From Pterobdella sp. o SKG-2022 (taxonomy: Eukaryota; Annelida; Clitellata; Hirudinida; Piscicolidae), in NCBI GenBank assembly GCA_964035795.1, contig OZ038324.1, forward strand, positions 2,538,025 through 2,602,024: DNA of 64,000 bases, in the 5' to 3' direction. The notes under the pieces are model-generated. The model did no database searches, was not told the DNA's origin, and saw only the letters and a list, made by a program, of their open reading frames with translations. Position numbers and translations under genes: made by a program. Numbering within the stretch: the first letter of the stretch is position 1; each line of letters starts with the position of its first letter. Positions 1 through 17,714 of the stretch are shown here, piece after piece.

Positions 1-25
1 TTCTGTTCTTCCTACATAGACATTT

Positions 26-450
26 TTAAAGATTCTTCTGCCTGAACCATGTCTCACGATCAGCTGTTGAATGAGACCTCAAGTACTTGCGCTCCAACTT
101 TCTTGTTATGCATTTAGAAATCTTACATTCCTCATCAAACCAAACATCAGAGGGTCTCTGATGAATTCTTACAACTTCTTCAGGAATGAGTTCATTTAAA
201 ACGTTCTTCAAAGTTGAGAAATACTTGCTCACAGCAGAATCTAAATTCAAGTCTGTTGAAAACACCAAAGGAGTGTTCAGCAACTTGGAAATAACCCTTT
301 CATAATCCAAATCTTTCCACCTTCTCACCTTGAATGTTTTGTACACTAAAGCAGGTACTTTCAGTTGACTTCCTCATCAAGACCTTATGATCTGAGAAGG
401 AAACATCAAAAAAATCAACTTTTAATCCAGCCTTAGTGGCCACTACATCC
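26..450 (-). mobile_element. Non-LTR retrotransposon relic (endonuclease C-terminus and EN-RT linker)
   Basis: The minus strand reads as the end of an APE-type endonuclease (SDHKVL near 395) and then, after a one-base frame change, a linker with VRRWKDLDYERV and WFDEEC...RKLERKYLRS. That layout is typical of the stretch between endonuclease and reverse transcriptase in CR1/RTE-like LINEs. No reverse transcriptase follows on the lower-coordinate side, so the copy is truncated or runs out of the window. It lies in an intron of the ABCG2-like gene, in antisense orientation. The clade assignment is tentative. Confidence 0.6.
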
Positions 451-623
451 ATCAATTATTCAATTTCTCTGTCTCATTTTTTTGTACATTATTTTTCAAA
501 ATTTTTGTTTCAGTCGATTTTTTCAAATTCATTGGTTTTATTTTATTTCTTAAAATTTCATTTTTATTTTTTATTTATTCATTATTTTTTAAAATATTAT
601 TATTATTTTTAAACGTCATTCAG

Positions 624-3600
624 GCCACCAATGTGATCTCCACGACAATCCGGCCGACTTCTTTCTTGACGTCATCACCTCGAAAGACTTTAAAAATGAC
701 GTCAAATTAAAAGAAAATGATGAAGATGTTACCAAAAATCAAGAAAGTTTTACTAACAAAAAGAACAAAGATGATAAGAGTTAGTTAAATATATTTTTTG
801 CGATCCAGTATTTATTTTGATTTTATTAAACCTACATTTTTGCATAAATCGATGTAAAAAATTGCTCAAACCACGATAACTAAAAATTGAATTTTAAAAA
901 ATAATAGTTTTTTCAAACTTTTTTTTTGAAATTATCTGCCCAATAACCGATACAAGCGACATTGAGAAGAAGTTATATAGATAGACATGGTACCCTTGTC
1001 AAAATCAAATCTAATATGAAATCAAAGTCTCATTATTCTCACTTTCATTACATTTTGTGGAAAAAAAACATAAAAATATCAGTTAGATACGATCTAAAAT
1101 TGGTAGTTTAAAGCTAATGGTGAGTTCTAGATGGCTGCACTATGTGAACAGTGTTGAGGGTCATTGAAGCACGGTACTAACTGACCAGTTGATAATGTAA
1201 GGTTTTTTACAAAAAGCTCAGTGAAATCATTTGAATAAATACTTTGTGTTTGTTTCCCATACCCTTGCTTCAGAGAATATTATGTTAGAGAAATGAATTA
1301 GTTTAACATTTAATTAAAAATAGGGATTTACAAACTTTCATAACCTATCCATAAATAATGACAGAGTTTAAACAGGGTATCATAAATATATTCATTCACT
1401 TTAGTTTTATGCTAACGTTTTATGGTAAGGCTATACTTACCGAAAATTCTAGCTTTTTTTGGTTAATAAATGTGCTTAATTTTTTCATAAAATTGACGTG
1501 ATTATTTATTCATTTTAATTAGATAAATAAAATAAATTCATTTAAATATATTTATGTGTAAATAAAAAGTTAAATAATTTAAAAATTAAACAATAGCAAA
1601 TAAACAAATTAGTTGCGTCTTTGTTATCATTCATCTCCTCAAACCAAAGTATCGATAGAGTCCTTCTTAACCAATCTTAACAGCCTTCAAAGGATAAATT
1701 AAACTTAATTTCCATTATAAATATCATTGCAGAAGGTTTATGGTTTTGCCTGTTGTTCTATTGTTATATGTGTTTTGGTTTTCTGCAGCCAAAGAAAAAT
1801 GAGATTTTTTTTAAAGATAATGTAAGTTAGTCTTACGAAAAGCTTCGGGTCTTTTTTGAATAAAAGTTTTGTGTTTGTTGACCTTACAATTTAAAGACTA
1901 ATAGTTTTTATTTTAGAGTACGAAGCTTTTCGTTAACAGTGTAACTTTCACAAGTATTTATTTTATTTCAAATTTACGATCAAAATTCTTTTATGAATAA
2001 AAACCAATGGTTTACTAATCATCAATCCAATCATAATAGATTATACAGCTTTACATGTCCCAGTAACTTGGGTTGACAGCAGTCGGCCTAGGTTGTTGAT
2101 ACCACTTATATAGTAATTAGAAGCCCATTTATTTAAAAGAAATTTTCATACACTATTGGTTTGAGCTGAATAATATTGATCCAAAATAAATTCAATGAGT
2201 GGTAACATAAAAGAATTTATATTGTCATAAAAATAATAAATAACAGACGGCACTTTGGCGGTAGAAATTGACAATGACATCACTGAAAATCTGAGTACCA
2301 AATACTTGGAGTCTTCTTATAATAAGAAGTTGATTTTTTTATTTTTATTATGTCGTTTGTTTTTTTATTTGTGGTTATTTGCTGTTTTTCACCTATGATG
2401 TCAACCTCAAAAGCTCTTACTGCTTCCCCTAGAGTTGGTGATTTTATTTCTGGTGCCCAAGGTTCTCAAGGAATGGCTTGCTCAAGCCCACCTAGATGAG
2501 TAAATCGAAATTTTGCATTTTTGTAGAGTCTGGATGGACTGGATGTGTTTGTGACTACCACTTCCTTTTATGAAGTAATGAGCACCTTTATGAGGTTGTT
2601 TATCGTGAAAGGTCAATCTTTACTGGACTTCAAACCGGGGGCATTTGAGTTTGAAATCAAATTTCAAAATCTTGAAAAGCTGGAAAATTCGGCTGCAAAG
2701 TCTGGCAGGATGAATGGTAAATTGCGAGTGTTGCGTTTTCTGAATTATTTGATCTTATTGCTTTTCGTTGATTTCCATTTTGTTTGACGTTGCCAAGGAG
2801 ATCGCTCAAAAGACATTATTATTGTAATGTTTGAGTAAAATATCATATTTCCCTATTTTTATTTTATCTTTTTTAAACAAAAATTTTCAAAAACGAGCGG
2901 AATGATTAGTTGTCAACAACTTTTGTTACTTTTCTTAATTCAATTGAACTGAAGTATGCATAGAATCACAATTAAAACGGATTATACTGCTAACAATCAG
3001 ACTCGAAAAGGATTTGTTGGCGATAAAAGAAGGAGACTCAGAGATGCTGCGGAACGAAGGTGCCAAGAAATTCAAATACAAAACGTCCTTCTTGACGCAG
3101 GTGATTATGACGCTTTTAATTTTATAAGTTTTTTTTAAGTTGATTTTTCTAATTTTGTGAATATTTTTTGAATTAAATTCTTATCAAATCTAGTTTTTTC
3201 TAATAACTAAATTTTGCTAAAAGAGCTTTGGGATTAAGGATATCAAACACAAAGTATTTATTAAACGACACATTACTTTACATCACTTGATAAACGAAAA
3301 GCTTCGGGTCGTTTAATAAATACTTTGTGTTTGTTTTCCTTACTTTTAGATTCATCAGCTTTGGAATTCTCTTTAATAGTGGGTCCTAGGCTTTGGTATT
3401 GAGGTAACATTGTGGGTCGTTACAGCCACTGATATTGCATTATGTTTTTTTATTTCTAAGCTTTCGCGAACCAGAAGGTTTTTCAGTAATATTTTTATTT
3501 TTTTGGAAAAAGTTGCGATTATCTCTGGTTTGTCCCAGTTTATTTTAATGTTAAAGAAAATGCAAATGATACAAAAGAAGGGGAGCAGAAGTTAAACTCC

Positions 3601-6600
3601 AAATAATAAAATCAAACAATAATTTCACCATTCATAAATACTTTAAAATGGATCTCATAAAATAAAGCAATATTACAAAATTACATCATTATCAACTTTC
3701 AAAAAATCTTTCACATCTATGGTTTTCCTCTTTAATTTCTCTACTTTTCTCTACAACTTTGCTAATGAATTATGACTTGTTGAAAATTTTTGCTAAGCAT
3801 AAATTTTCTCTGTGTTCTTATAAATTTTCATAATTTGAAGTTCTACTGGAAAAATTCAAGTTTACAGAAAAACATACAATGTCTCTAAAAAGATTATAAT
3901 TTTTAAAATTTCACTTTTGAAGATTTTTTCAATTTATTTAAAAGCTATAAAAATTAGATAAACTTTCAACTGATTTGATTTAATTTTTTAAATTGGTGTA
4001 AACTTGAATTGCTGATTTTTTCCCCACAAAGATGGAAAGACTCGACAAATAAATAAAGTGACATCATCATAATTTTTAAATTCGAAATTATTTCCAAAAA
4101 ATAGTGTTAGTCAAATCCTCTAAACTGAAAAAAATTTTAAAATTTAAAAAAAATTTGAAACAATTTTGAAAGGCGATCGCAATCTATTTACATCCACTCC
4201 AGTTCAACTACCTGTCCTTGCGCACCCTCAAAAGCTCCATCTTCAATCCCGCAGCCATTCTCATCACGGTTGGGTTCTACAAGTGCTAACAATTTTGAAT
4301 GTATTTCTATATTTTCGTATGATTTATAGTTTTTTTTGTTTTATTTTAATATATTTATTTTGGTTTTTAATTTACTTTAGGCATCCGACTGCACCAACTT
4401 TAGTGCCTGAAATTTAAAGTTGCTTTTCTCTTGTAACCTCAATAACAGTAAACTCTAGTAGCAGATATTGACAAACTGATATTCTGGTATCGTTGTTATT
4501 TGGCTTGGCGAATAATTTTTTTTTAAGGACAACGGCAAGGCAAACTGCCCAATTGTGGAGCGGCGGATCTTGAACTCGATAATTCCAAATTGGGCGTTAG
4601 CTCAAGCTGGCAGTCTATAAAAATTTTTTCCAAATATATGGCTTGTTTCCTAATTTAAACCATAATTATAACCAGTAATCTAGGCCAACTGCTATTCACC
4701 CTAGTTACTGGGACATGTACAACAGTATAAAATAATATGATTAATATATTATTCTTTGCATTTGTCTTTTATGTTTTTATTTTATCTATTTATTCAATTT
4801 ATTCATTGGTCGGCTCAGGGACTTGGAAAATTTATTTGAGACCCACGCCTTTCAATTTTTTCAGACCCTCATGGGACTTAGTTATGATTCAAGTTTACCA
4901 CTAAATCAATTTTAACAACCTTTGCGCTCCGAGATTTAGTAATTTTTGAGCCTACTTGGATATTATTAACTTTATAAGCCAGGCTTTTTTTTTAACTATA
5001 TGAGCACTTTTGATACTATAACTTGAACCTGCCGTACAAAGGCATTTTCCAGTATCCTTATTTCTGTTGTTGTGGGCATCGTCTTTAGAAATGTCAGTAT
5101 GGATTACAACGAGCCTGCTAAGCAAAACAGGTGACATTTTGTGCCTAGTAGTTATGCCTTTATGTATCAGTCACTTTAATAACTTTGTATTTGTTTAATT
5201 TTCAGGGTATAGATTGATTAAATTTGAAAAATATATGAATATCTTTGAAGATAACATAGTGATGTTAATTAAAAATTTCTAAATATTCTCAACCCTATAA
5301 AGAAGAGGCGCTATTTTTTTTTTGGTGGTGAACCAAATGTTCAGCTCTGTGTCCACAGTTGAGATCTTCATCAAAGAGAAAAACATTTTCGTGTTTGTTT
5401 TAGTAAATTTTTTAAATTATTCTAAAATCTTTAGATTGAAGTTTTTAAATTCAAAAGTTTCAATTCTGAGTTTCAATTGCAACTGCATCATTACACGCCC
5501 ATCTCAGACGCTCAATCAAAAACACCTCACTCTTACACTTCATATTACTATATACAATTTTTTTCTCAAAAACCCCAATTAGTTTTTTTCTCATTCAAAT
5601 CATATTCTGAGTTCTATCTTATCCTTTATTCTAATTTCACCACAAACAGCCACGAGAACTCTTCAGGCTACTATAGAGTATCCTCCTACTTCATGGCAAA
5701 GGTCCTTTGTGAGCTGATCCCCATGCGATTAATACCAGTCGTCATCCTCTCTTGCATTTCATACTTCATGATTGGTTACAATTCTAGTTTATTCATAGTT
5801 TAAAATACTTGTTTTTAAATAATTTTTGATTTTATTTCATAAAGGTTTTATTAGTTTGAGAAAATCAATCAGCCAACAAATCTTCCCATAGTTCATTATT
5901 GTCAGGGTATAACAGAACAAAGCAATTTGTAATTACAGGATGTACATTGTATTTAATTTAATAGTACACCTAAATCAATATTCGTTCAAATATTCAATTG
6001 CTATAAAAGTAACTAGACGCTAAGAAAGCTTTTCAAAATTGCCTTCAAATCCAGTATTTTTTTCAAAAATTTTTTCAACTAAACTGCCCAGTTTTCCACA
6101 ATTACCATTCATTCAACTTACAACCTTAAAATATTCATCAATTTATTTTTCACTGTATAGATAATAAAAGTACCCTGTGATCATTATCAGGCTTTTGAGA
6201 TTTGATCAAGAATGCTATTGTGCTAATGAAGAACTTTTTTTAGTGATATAGTCTGTTGAGAGTAGAAAAGCAAACTTTTAAAGCACAATTTTAAAAATAT
6301 CATCATCATAAAAAAAGTTGTGTATGTAGCTTTAAGAGGCTAACAAAGAACAAAAAGGGCTTTGAAAAGGGTTTCTAGAGAGAATAAAATCTAGCAGGTT
6401 CAAACTCACAACGATAAATTACTGCAGTTTAACGTCATACTCAAAATGTAGTACACCACCAATCACACCACACATCCAACCTCATCATGCCAACAAACTA
6501 AACACACCCGACCTACCAACACCACCAGGATTTCAAAGAGAAGCAGGCAAGTTCTTCATATTTGTGTTGTCCCTGCTAGTGACGAGTCTTGCATCCACAT

Positions 6601-8134
6601 CGTTCTGCATCTTTTTCAGTGCAACATTTTCTATTTATTCTGTCGCCAACCTCGCGTTGACTCTCTTCTTTATTCTCATGATGGTTGGTAGAATGGGTGC
6701 AGAGGGTACAGTTTATTTATTTCTAATTTAGTTTCATGCTTTTTCAAAAAATTAAATGAAATTTATAAATAGTCTCAATGATTTTTCCTTAAATAAGGCA
6801 CTTAATGGTTTTCCACGAAACATAAGCTTTACAATTTTTTAAAATTACATTGAGTTAATTTTAAATTTATCGTTGTTGAATCTTAACTTTCACTACTGCC
6901 ATACCCAATCATAAGGAATATTCATGAAGATAAAAATAGATGTTATTTAATATTTCAATATTCATAGTTGTTTGGAGGGTTCCTTGCAAATGCCACGTCC
7001 ATAGATGACTGGATTGAGTGGGTCAAATACTTCAGTGTGGTTCGATATGGATTCAATGTGGGTTCGCTTGTTGTTGTTTTCTTGTTGGTTTTTTGTTCTT
7101 TTTCCTTTCACGTCTGTTCTTTTGTTTCTCATTTGTCTTTTTAAATTTTTTTTTGTTTTTTTCTTTTACACTTTATTATTAATAACCATATTTAAGCGAT
7201 CGTTTTGATTTTTATAAAAGTTTGAAACATTAACGATACGCTGTTGAAATTTCAGGCGGTGTCTGTGAACGAGTTCAAAGATTTGAAGTTGAGGAAGAAC
7301 AGCACTTACGTGGCGTTAGTGTCATCAATTTCCATCTTTTTCATTTCCAACCCATTCAATTTTTTCAAAAATATTTCACTATTTCTACTTTCTTCCACCA
7401 TTTCACCACGGTGAACTAATTTCTTATATCTTTTAATTATTAACAACATTCTTCATGTCGAATTGAAACGCTTCCCAAACGACGGTGCTTAAAGATGGCA
7501 TACTTTTAAGCATCTCATGTTATAAAAGATAAAAAACTGAAGCCTTTGTAGAAATTCTTGAAATTCAGCCTTATTATTAGTGCCACAATAAAATTTCAGT
7601 CTATGTCCCATGAGAAAGCCAATCTGTTCGTGCATAAATATCAAGTGGATTTATTTCCACTTTGTTCTTCCAATAAAGCTTTCATTATGTTTTATCAAAT
7701 GGTTATTATTTTTATAGGCTTTTAGTTTGAATATTTGAATCATGTATCTATTTGCCCATCAAAACTTTAAACCATTCATCCATTCATCTATCCATTTATT
7801 CATTCATCCATCCATCCACTCATTCATTTATTTATCTATCTATGCATTCATTCATTTATCCATCTCTTCTCTCATCCATCCATCCATCCATTTATTTATT
7901 CATCCATCCATTTATTCATTTATCCAACCATTCATTCATCAGTCTATCAACCCATTTTTCATCTTAAAGTTAATTTCCAACGTACACAGAGGAGAAACCG
8001 TTTTGGAAGAATGGAACATAGACTACAAGACAGACTGGGATTTGTGGGAAAATATTGTGGCTCTTATTATTATGACCCTCATTGTTCTTTTCCTTTCCTA
8101 CGTTCAATTAAGGAGAATTCCTAAACATAAATGA
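624..8134 (+). CDS. ABCG2: ABCG2-like half ABC transporter, 3' part (5' exons outside window)
   Basis: This is a membrane ATP-binding-cassette half transporter of the ABCG2 (breast cancer resistance protein) type, which exports xenobiotics and conjugates as a dimer. Exons recognised: 624-779 (DNPADFFLD, the end of the nucleotide-binding half, then a charged linker), about 4203-4268 (FNYLSLRTLKSSIFNP, cf. the start of TM1), 5303-5392 (FFLVVNQMFSSVSTVEIF), 5650-5774 (HENSSGYYRVSSYFMAK), 6539-6683 (two or more TM helices), 6968-7057 (GGFLANATSIDDWIEWVKYF), 7256-7314 and 7990-8134 (last helix, stop TGA). Junctions from 5303 onward agree in phase. At least one exon between 779 and 5303 is not resolved. 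Walker motifs lie upstream of the window. The third extracellular loop is short and lacks the cysteines of vertebrate ABCG2. An AATAAA lies near 8409. Confidence 0.9.
1189..1262 (+). repeat. Fold-back repeat family, partial copy
   Basis: This copy carries GATAATGTAAG and ends with AATAAATACTTTGTGTTTG, the two ends of the dispersed fold-back family seen at 1826, 3244, 12849, 26764, 27689 and 53275. The central CGAAAAGCTTCG is degraded here. Confidence 0.5.
1826..1935. repeat. Fold-back repeat, copy with two inverted CGAAAAGCTTCG cores
   Basis: CGAAAAGCTTCG occurs at 1836-1847 and its diverged reverse complement CGAAGCTTTTCG at 1921-1932. The flanks (GTCTT...AAAGACTAAT) are also partly inverted. 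Between them lies the family tail TTTTGTGTTTGTTGACCTTAC. It sits in an ABCG2-like intron. Confidence 0.6.
2035..2110 (+). repeat. Dispersed repeat, inverted partner of 4500-4735
   Basis: ACATGTCCCAGTAACTTGGG followed by a CAGTCGGCCTAG-like stretch recurs, diverged, on the minus strand at 4673-4722 (ACATGTCCCAGTAACTAGGG, then CAGTTGGCCTAG). Both copies are in the same ABCG2-like intron region. The family is unassigned. Confidence 0.5.
3244..3333. repeat. Fold-back repeat with perfect 26-bp arms
   Basis: The arms 3244-3269 and 3308-3333 are exact reverse complements (26 of 26). The 38-base loop contains CACTTGATAAACG and AAAAGCTTCGGG, the core motif of the family. This is the cleanest small hairpin of the set. 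Confidence 0.75.
4500..4735 (-). repeat. Possible tRNA-like SINE of a second family, degraded
   Basis: The minus strand starts with the same block as 2035-2110 (ACATGTCCCAGTAACTAGGG near 4722-4700). It then carries GAGTTCAAGATCC near 4580, which resembles an RNA polymerase III B box, after a weak A-box-like stretch. It differs from the main SINE family in this window. This is a tentative call. Confidence 0.3.
7741..7965 (+). repeat. Degenerate (ATTC/ATCC)n tetranucleotide repeat
   Basis: About 220 bases of ATTCATCCATCCATTT-type repeats lie in the last intron of the ABCG2-like gene, just upstream of the terminal exon. Long open frames across it are by-products of the repeat. Confidence 0.85.
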
Positions 8135-8136
8135 TT

Positions 8137-8265
8137 TGTTGTGCTGTGGTGTGGTGAAGTGTGGTATGGTGTTGTGTTGTGTGGTGTGGTGTGGTGCGAT
8201 GTAGTGTGGTGCGATTTGGTGTGGTGTGTATGATATAAGTTCGGTGTGATGTTGTGTGGTGTAGA
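8137..8265 (+). repeat. GTGGT-type minisatellite in the ABCG2-like 3' UTR
   Basis: Irregular GTGTGGTGTGGT units begin directly after the ABCG2-like stop codon. They are probably transcribed as part of its 3' UTR, since an AATAAA follows near 8409. Confidence 0.7.
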
Positions 8266-8409
8266 GACATTTGGAGTAAAAACTTATTAAAGTATCAAGA
8301 TATGAACAGTATGATAAAACTAAACACAGTCTTTAAGGCCTACAATGGAGGGAACTTAGAAGATCGTACTTTAATTCACACAAGCCGAAGAGTTATATTT
8401 TAATATACT

Positions 8410-9350
8410 AATAAACTTTTGTTTAATATCAGCTCAATAGTTTTCAACTATCACATTTCATTGCTCAATATCTATTTTTAAACTCGAAACAACTATAAAT
8501 GTTGATCTCATATCAGCATGACGAAATCAATCAATTAATGGTATTTATACAGTCTGAATTACAAGCAAGATTTTTTAAGTTGATTGAAAAAGCTCTTTTG
8601 AAGATTTTTCAAGTATTCAATACCATTACAGTTGCTTGCTCCATAAATTAAAATCATCCTGTTTTCGTCAACCTTTTCATTCAGAGGCGCTAATGTGTCA
8701 CTGATAAATTTCATTTTTTTTCATGGGTTTTATAAAGTTCCATTATTTTTTCCAAAATCTTTTTAAATGCATGTAAATGCTTCCGACTAACAAGTATTTG
8801 CAATCAGTTTCCAAATGCTTCGAAATTATTTAAAAACTATGAAAAATAATATTTTATTTTAGATTTTTAACACAAAAAGGTTTTTTGATTTTATTTTAAA
8901 ATATTATTAAATAAAGTTTATTTTAAAAAGTTGACTGAGCTATAAAGAATAAAAAGGTTTAATTAAATTAAACAGTTTATGTTATATACGAAACTTGAAA
9001 AATGTGATAGGAAATTTTTTCATTTTACCGTGGGTAAAAAAAATCAATATAAAGAAGAAAATTATAAGCATTTTTATAAGCTCTCCTAAACTTTGAGCAT
9101 TCCGCGGTAGACAATCCACTCCGGCAAGCAAACACTTCCAATTACCACATTTGAAATAAACCCAAATCCAACAACCCCGTTTCGTGAGACTACCAGCTCA
9201 AACAATGCACCGGAAAAATAAGATTTGAGAAGTAATAAGAAAGAAATAAATATAAGTTAAGCAGCAAAAAAAACTAATCTACAAAGTATTAAAAAATTTT
9301 TTGCACATTTTTCAGTTTAATCAAGTCTTTAAATTTGTAAGTTATTTTTA
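8410..9350. other. Intergenic stretch, no gene seen
   Basis: This is AT-rich sequence between the 3' end of the ABCG2-like gene and the SINE head at 9351. I see no coding exon, RNA gene or clear repeat in it. Confidence 0.6.
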
Positions 9351-9427
9351 GTCGGCCTGCATAGCTCAATGGTAGAGCATTAGACTAGTTATCTGAAGTA
9401 ATCCGGGTTCAATCCCACGGGGCCGAC
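9351..9427 (+). mobile_element. tRNA-like SINE head (or tRNA pseudogene)
   Basis: GTCGGCC (9351-9357) pairs perfectly with GGCCGAC (9421-9427) as an acceptor stem. Inside are TAGCTCAATGGTAGAGC (D arm and A box), a 5-bp anticodon stem with a 7-base loop, and GGGTTCAATCC (B box). Six bases rather than two separate the acceptor and D stems, so it is not a functional tRNA. The loop in sister copies reads CTAATTA (an Ile-like anticodon AAT), which suggests a tRNA-Ile ancestor. Downstream only ACAATTA of the usual SINE body is recognisable. Confidence 0.7.
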
Positions 9428-9429
9428 AA

Positions 9430-10584
9430 TTATACACACGAACTAGTGCCCTGTGTGGCATCTGTTGAGCTAACGAAACTCCAAAAATTCCATTTTTTTT
9501 AAATAAAAGTCACAAAAACTCAATTTTAAATTGAATCTCTTTTCGAGCATTTTCAAATCAAGTTTGAATAATTTTTTTGTAGTTTTCTGGAATATTTAAA
9601 ACAAATTTTTATTGGAAAATTTTTTTAAATCGATTATTTTTAAAATTGAAAAGCACTTGCAAAGGCTTAGTAACTAATCAGCAACCCTGTAATAATAAAA
9701 TAGTCTTTATTTTTTATTTTTATTATGCGCCATTGAGTTTAATACGGACACCAGCTCCGAGAAGAGAATATTGATAAAACAGCTTAAAAATGAAAGAATA
9801 AGCTACAAATAAAGGGCGATTCCATTCTATCATGGCTGCGATTTCAATATCATTATCGGCATTTTTAATTAAAGAGATTTAAGCTCGAAATGAAAAATTT
9901 CTACATCCTTTTTTTTGAAAAAATAAAAATTTTTAAGAAAAAAATAAATATATTAAATCTAGCTGTTTTTCAAGCATGAGTTATTCTTAAAATGCTTTAT
10001 TTTGGAATTTGAGCTGGAAAATATATTTAAGAACAAGCAGAGCCTTTCAAAAAGCTCGAAGGCACATTCTTCAATCTCTTCACTCGGCTTCAAATTCGTT
10101 AAAAACTCTATAACGATTTTTTTTTAAAAATCTTCAAAGACATTTGCATGGGGAACCACAGGTATCTAACAGGCCCTAAGTTTTTAGAGGCGTTTCAAGA
10201 CATTCTTGGAATTCCTAACTTCAATTCAAAATGACATACAATTTTGAGAATTTGGCGTTTTGAAAGTTTTTCAACGCATATTAAACAAACAAAGTTTATA
10301 ATATTTTTGAAGACATGAAATTTTCTTTGAAATAATGAAAGTAGATTTTTCCTGGTTTATTTCATTTGAATGAGATTATAATTTTAAGTTTTGCGCAATC
10401 ATTTCTTCGTCTAAAACTTATTTTAAACTTGAAAAATGTTTCAAAAATGTGACATGTCTTAACAAAGATTTTGAAAAAAAATTTTGATTTCAAACGTCAA
10501 AATGATACAAACCAAAGTAACAAAAATTTCAAAAGATGTCTATAAAAACAAAAAATGCAAAATTTCATCGAGAAATTCATATAA
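9430..10584. other. Intergenic stretch, no gene seen
   Basis: AT-rich intergenic DNA between the SINE head and the AAT repeats. No convincing exon, RNA or mobile-element coding sequence was found. Confidence 0.6.
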
Positions 10585-10616
10585 AAACTAAATAGTAACA
10601 ATAAAAATAGCAATAG

Positions 10617-10650
<34 letters not shown>

Positions 10651-10690
10651 AACAATCATAATAATAATAAAATAAATAATAAAACCAATA
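10585..10690 (+). repeat. (AAT)n microsatellite
   Basis: Mostly uninterrupted ATA/AAT units between the ABCG2-like and RIBC2 genes, which converge here. A shorter (ATC)n tract, 10887-10950, abuts the RIBC2 stop codon. Confidence 0.85.
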
Positions 10691-10948
10691 AAACGCTTAA
10701 AATGTTAGCAAAATGATCAGCAGCATATGATGTCGATTGCTTAGGCAAGGCTAGTTTCTTATCAAATGTCTCTATCAACTCAATATAGTGATATCAATAA
10801 AGCTCTATGTCAAAAGTAAATAAGGCTATTGTTATCATTTTTCCATCCGTTCCAATCATCCCCTTTCTACATCATCCTCATCAACATAATCATCATCATC
10901 ATCATCATTACTATCCTCTCACCGTCATCAGTATTCTCATCATCATCA

Positions 10949-17332
<6,384 letters not shown>

Positions 17333-17714
17333 TTTTAATACTTTTTGGCTTATATCATTCAATTTGTTCACAATTTTGAGGTTTAATACTGTAAATAAAT
17401 AAGACAAAGTGTTCAATGTTGCTATAGATACTCTTTCAAACAAATACTTTCAATTGAAAATATACTATTTACATTTGAAATTAGAAAATTAATATGTTTT
17501 ATATTTACTTTTGTGATGTAACCAAATAGGTTTTTAATCTTTTTGCTTATATCAAGTTTTTGCTAAACTGATTCCTCATTTTTAAATCGCAATATCATAT
17601 CGCATATTTTGCTACACTGTCCATTCCTAAAAGCGATAATAAAAATTTACATGAAAGTGAATTTAGTTTTAAATCAGTAATTTGAAAATTCTTTATCATT
17701 TTTATGAGATCAAA
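17333..17714. promoter_or_regulatory. Probable bidirectional promoter region between RIBC2 and HGH1
   Basis: Two start codons face away from each other across 382 bases: RIBC2 at 17332 (-) and HGH1 at 17715 (+). No gene or repeat is seen between them. A shared divergent promoter is the simplest reading. No TATA box or CpG island can be named with confidence in this AT-rich sequence. Confidence 0.5.

Noticed and set aside
7742..8134. 130-aa protein starting in the ATTC/ATCC repeat
   Set aside because: The N-terminal two thirds is repeat translation (Ile/His/Ser/Phe). Only 7990-8134 is the last ABCG2-like exon.
9351..9427. Functional tRNA gene
   Set aside because: The acceptor stem is perfect, but there are six instead of two bases before the D stem and the T stem is imperfect. 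The same sequence occurs as heads of SINEs elsewhere in the window.
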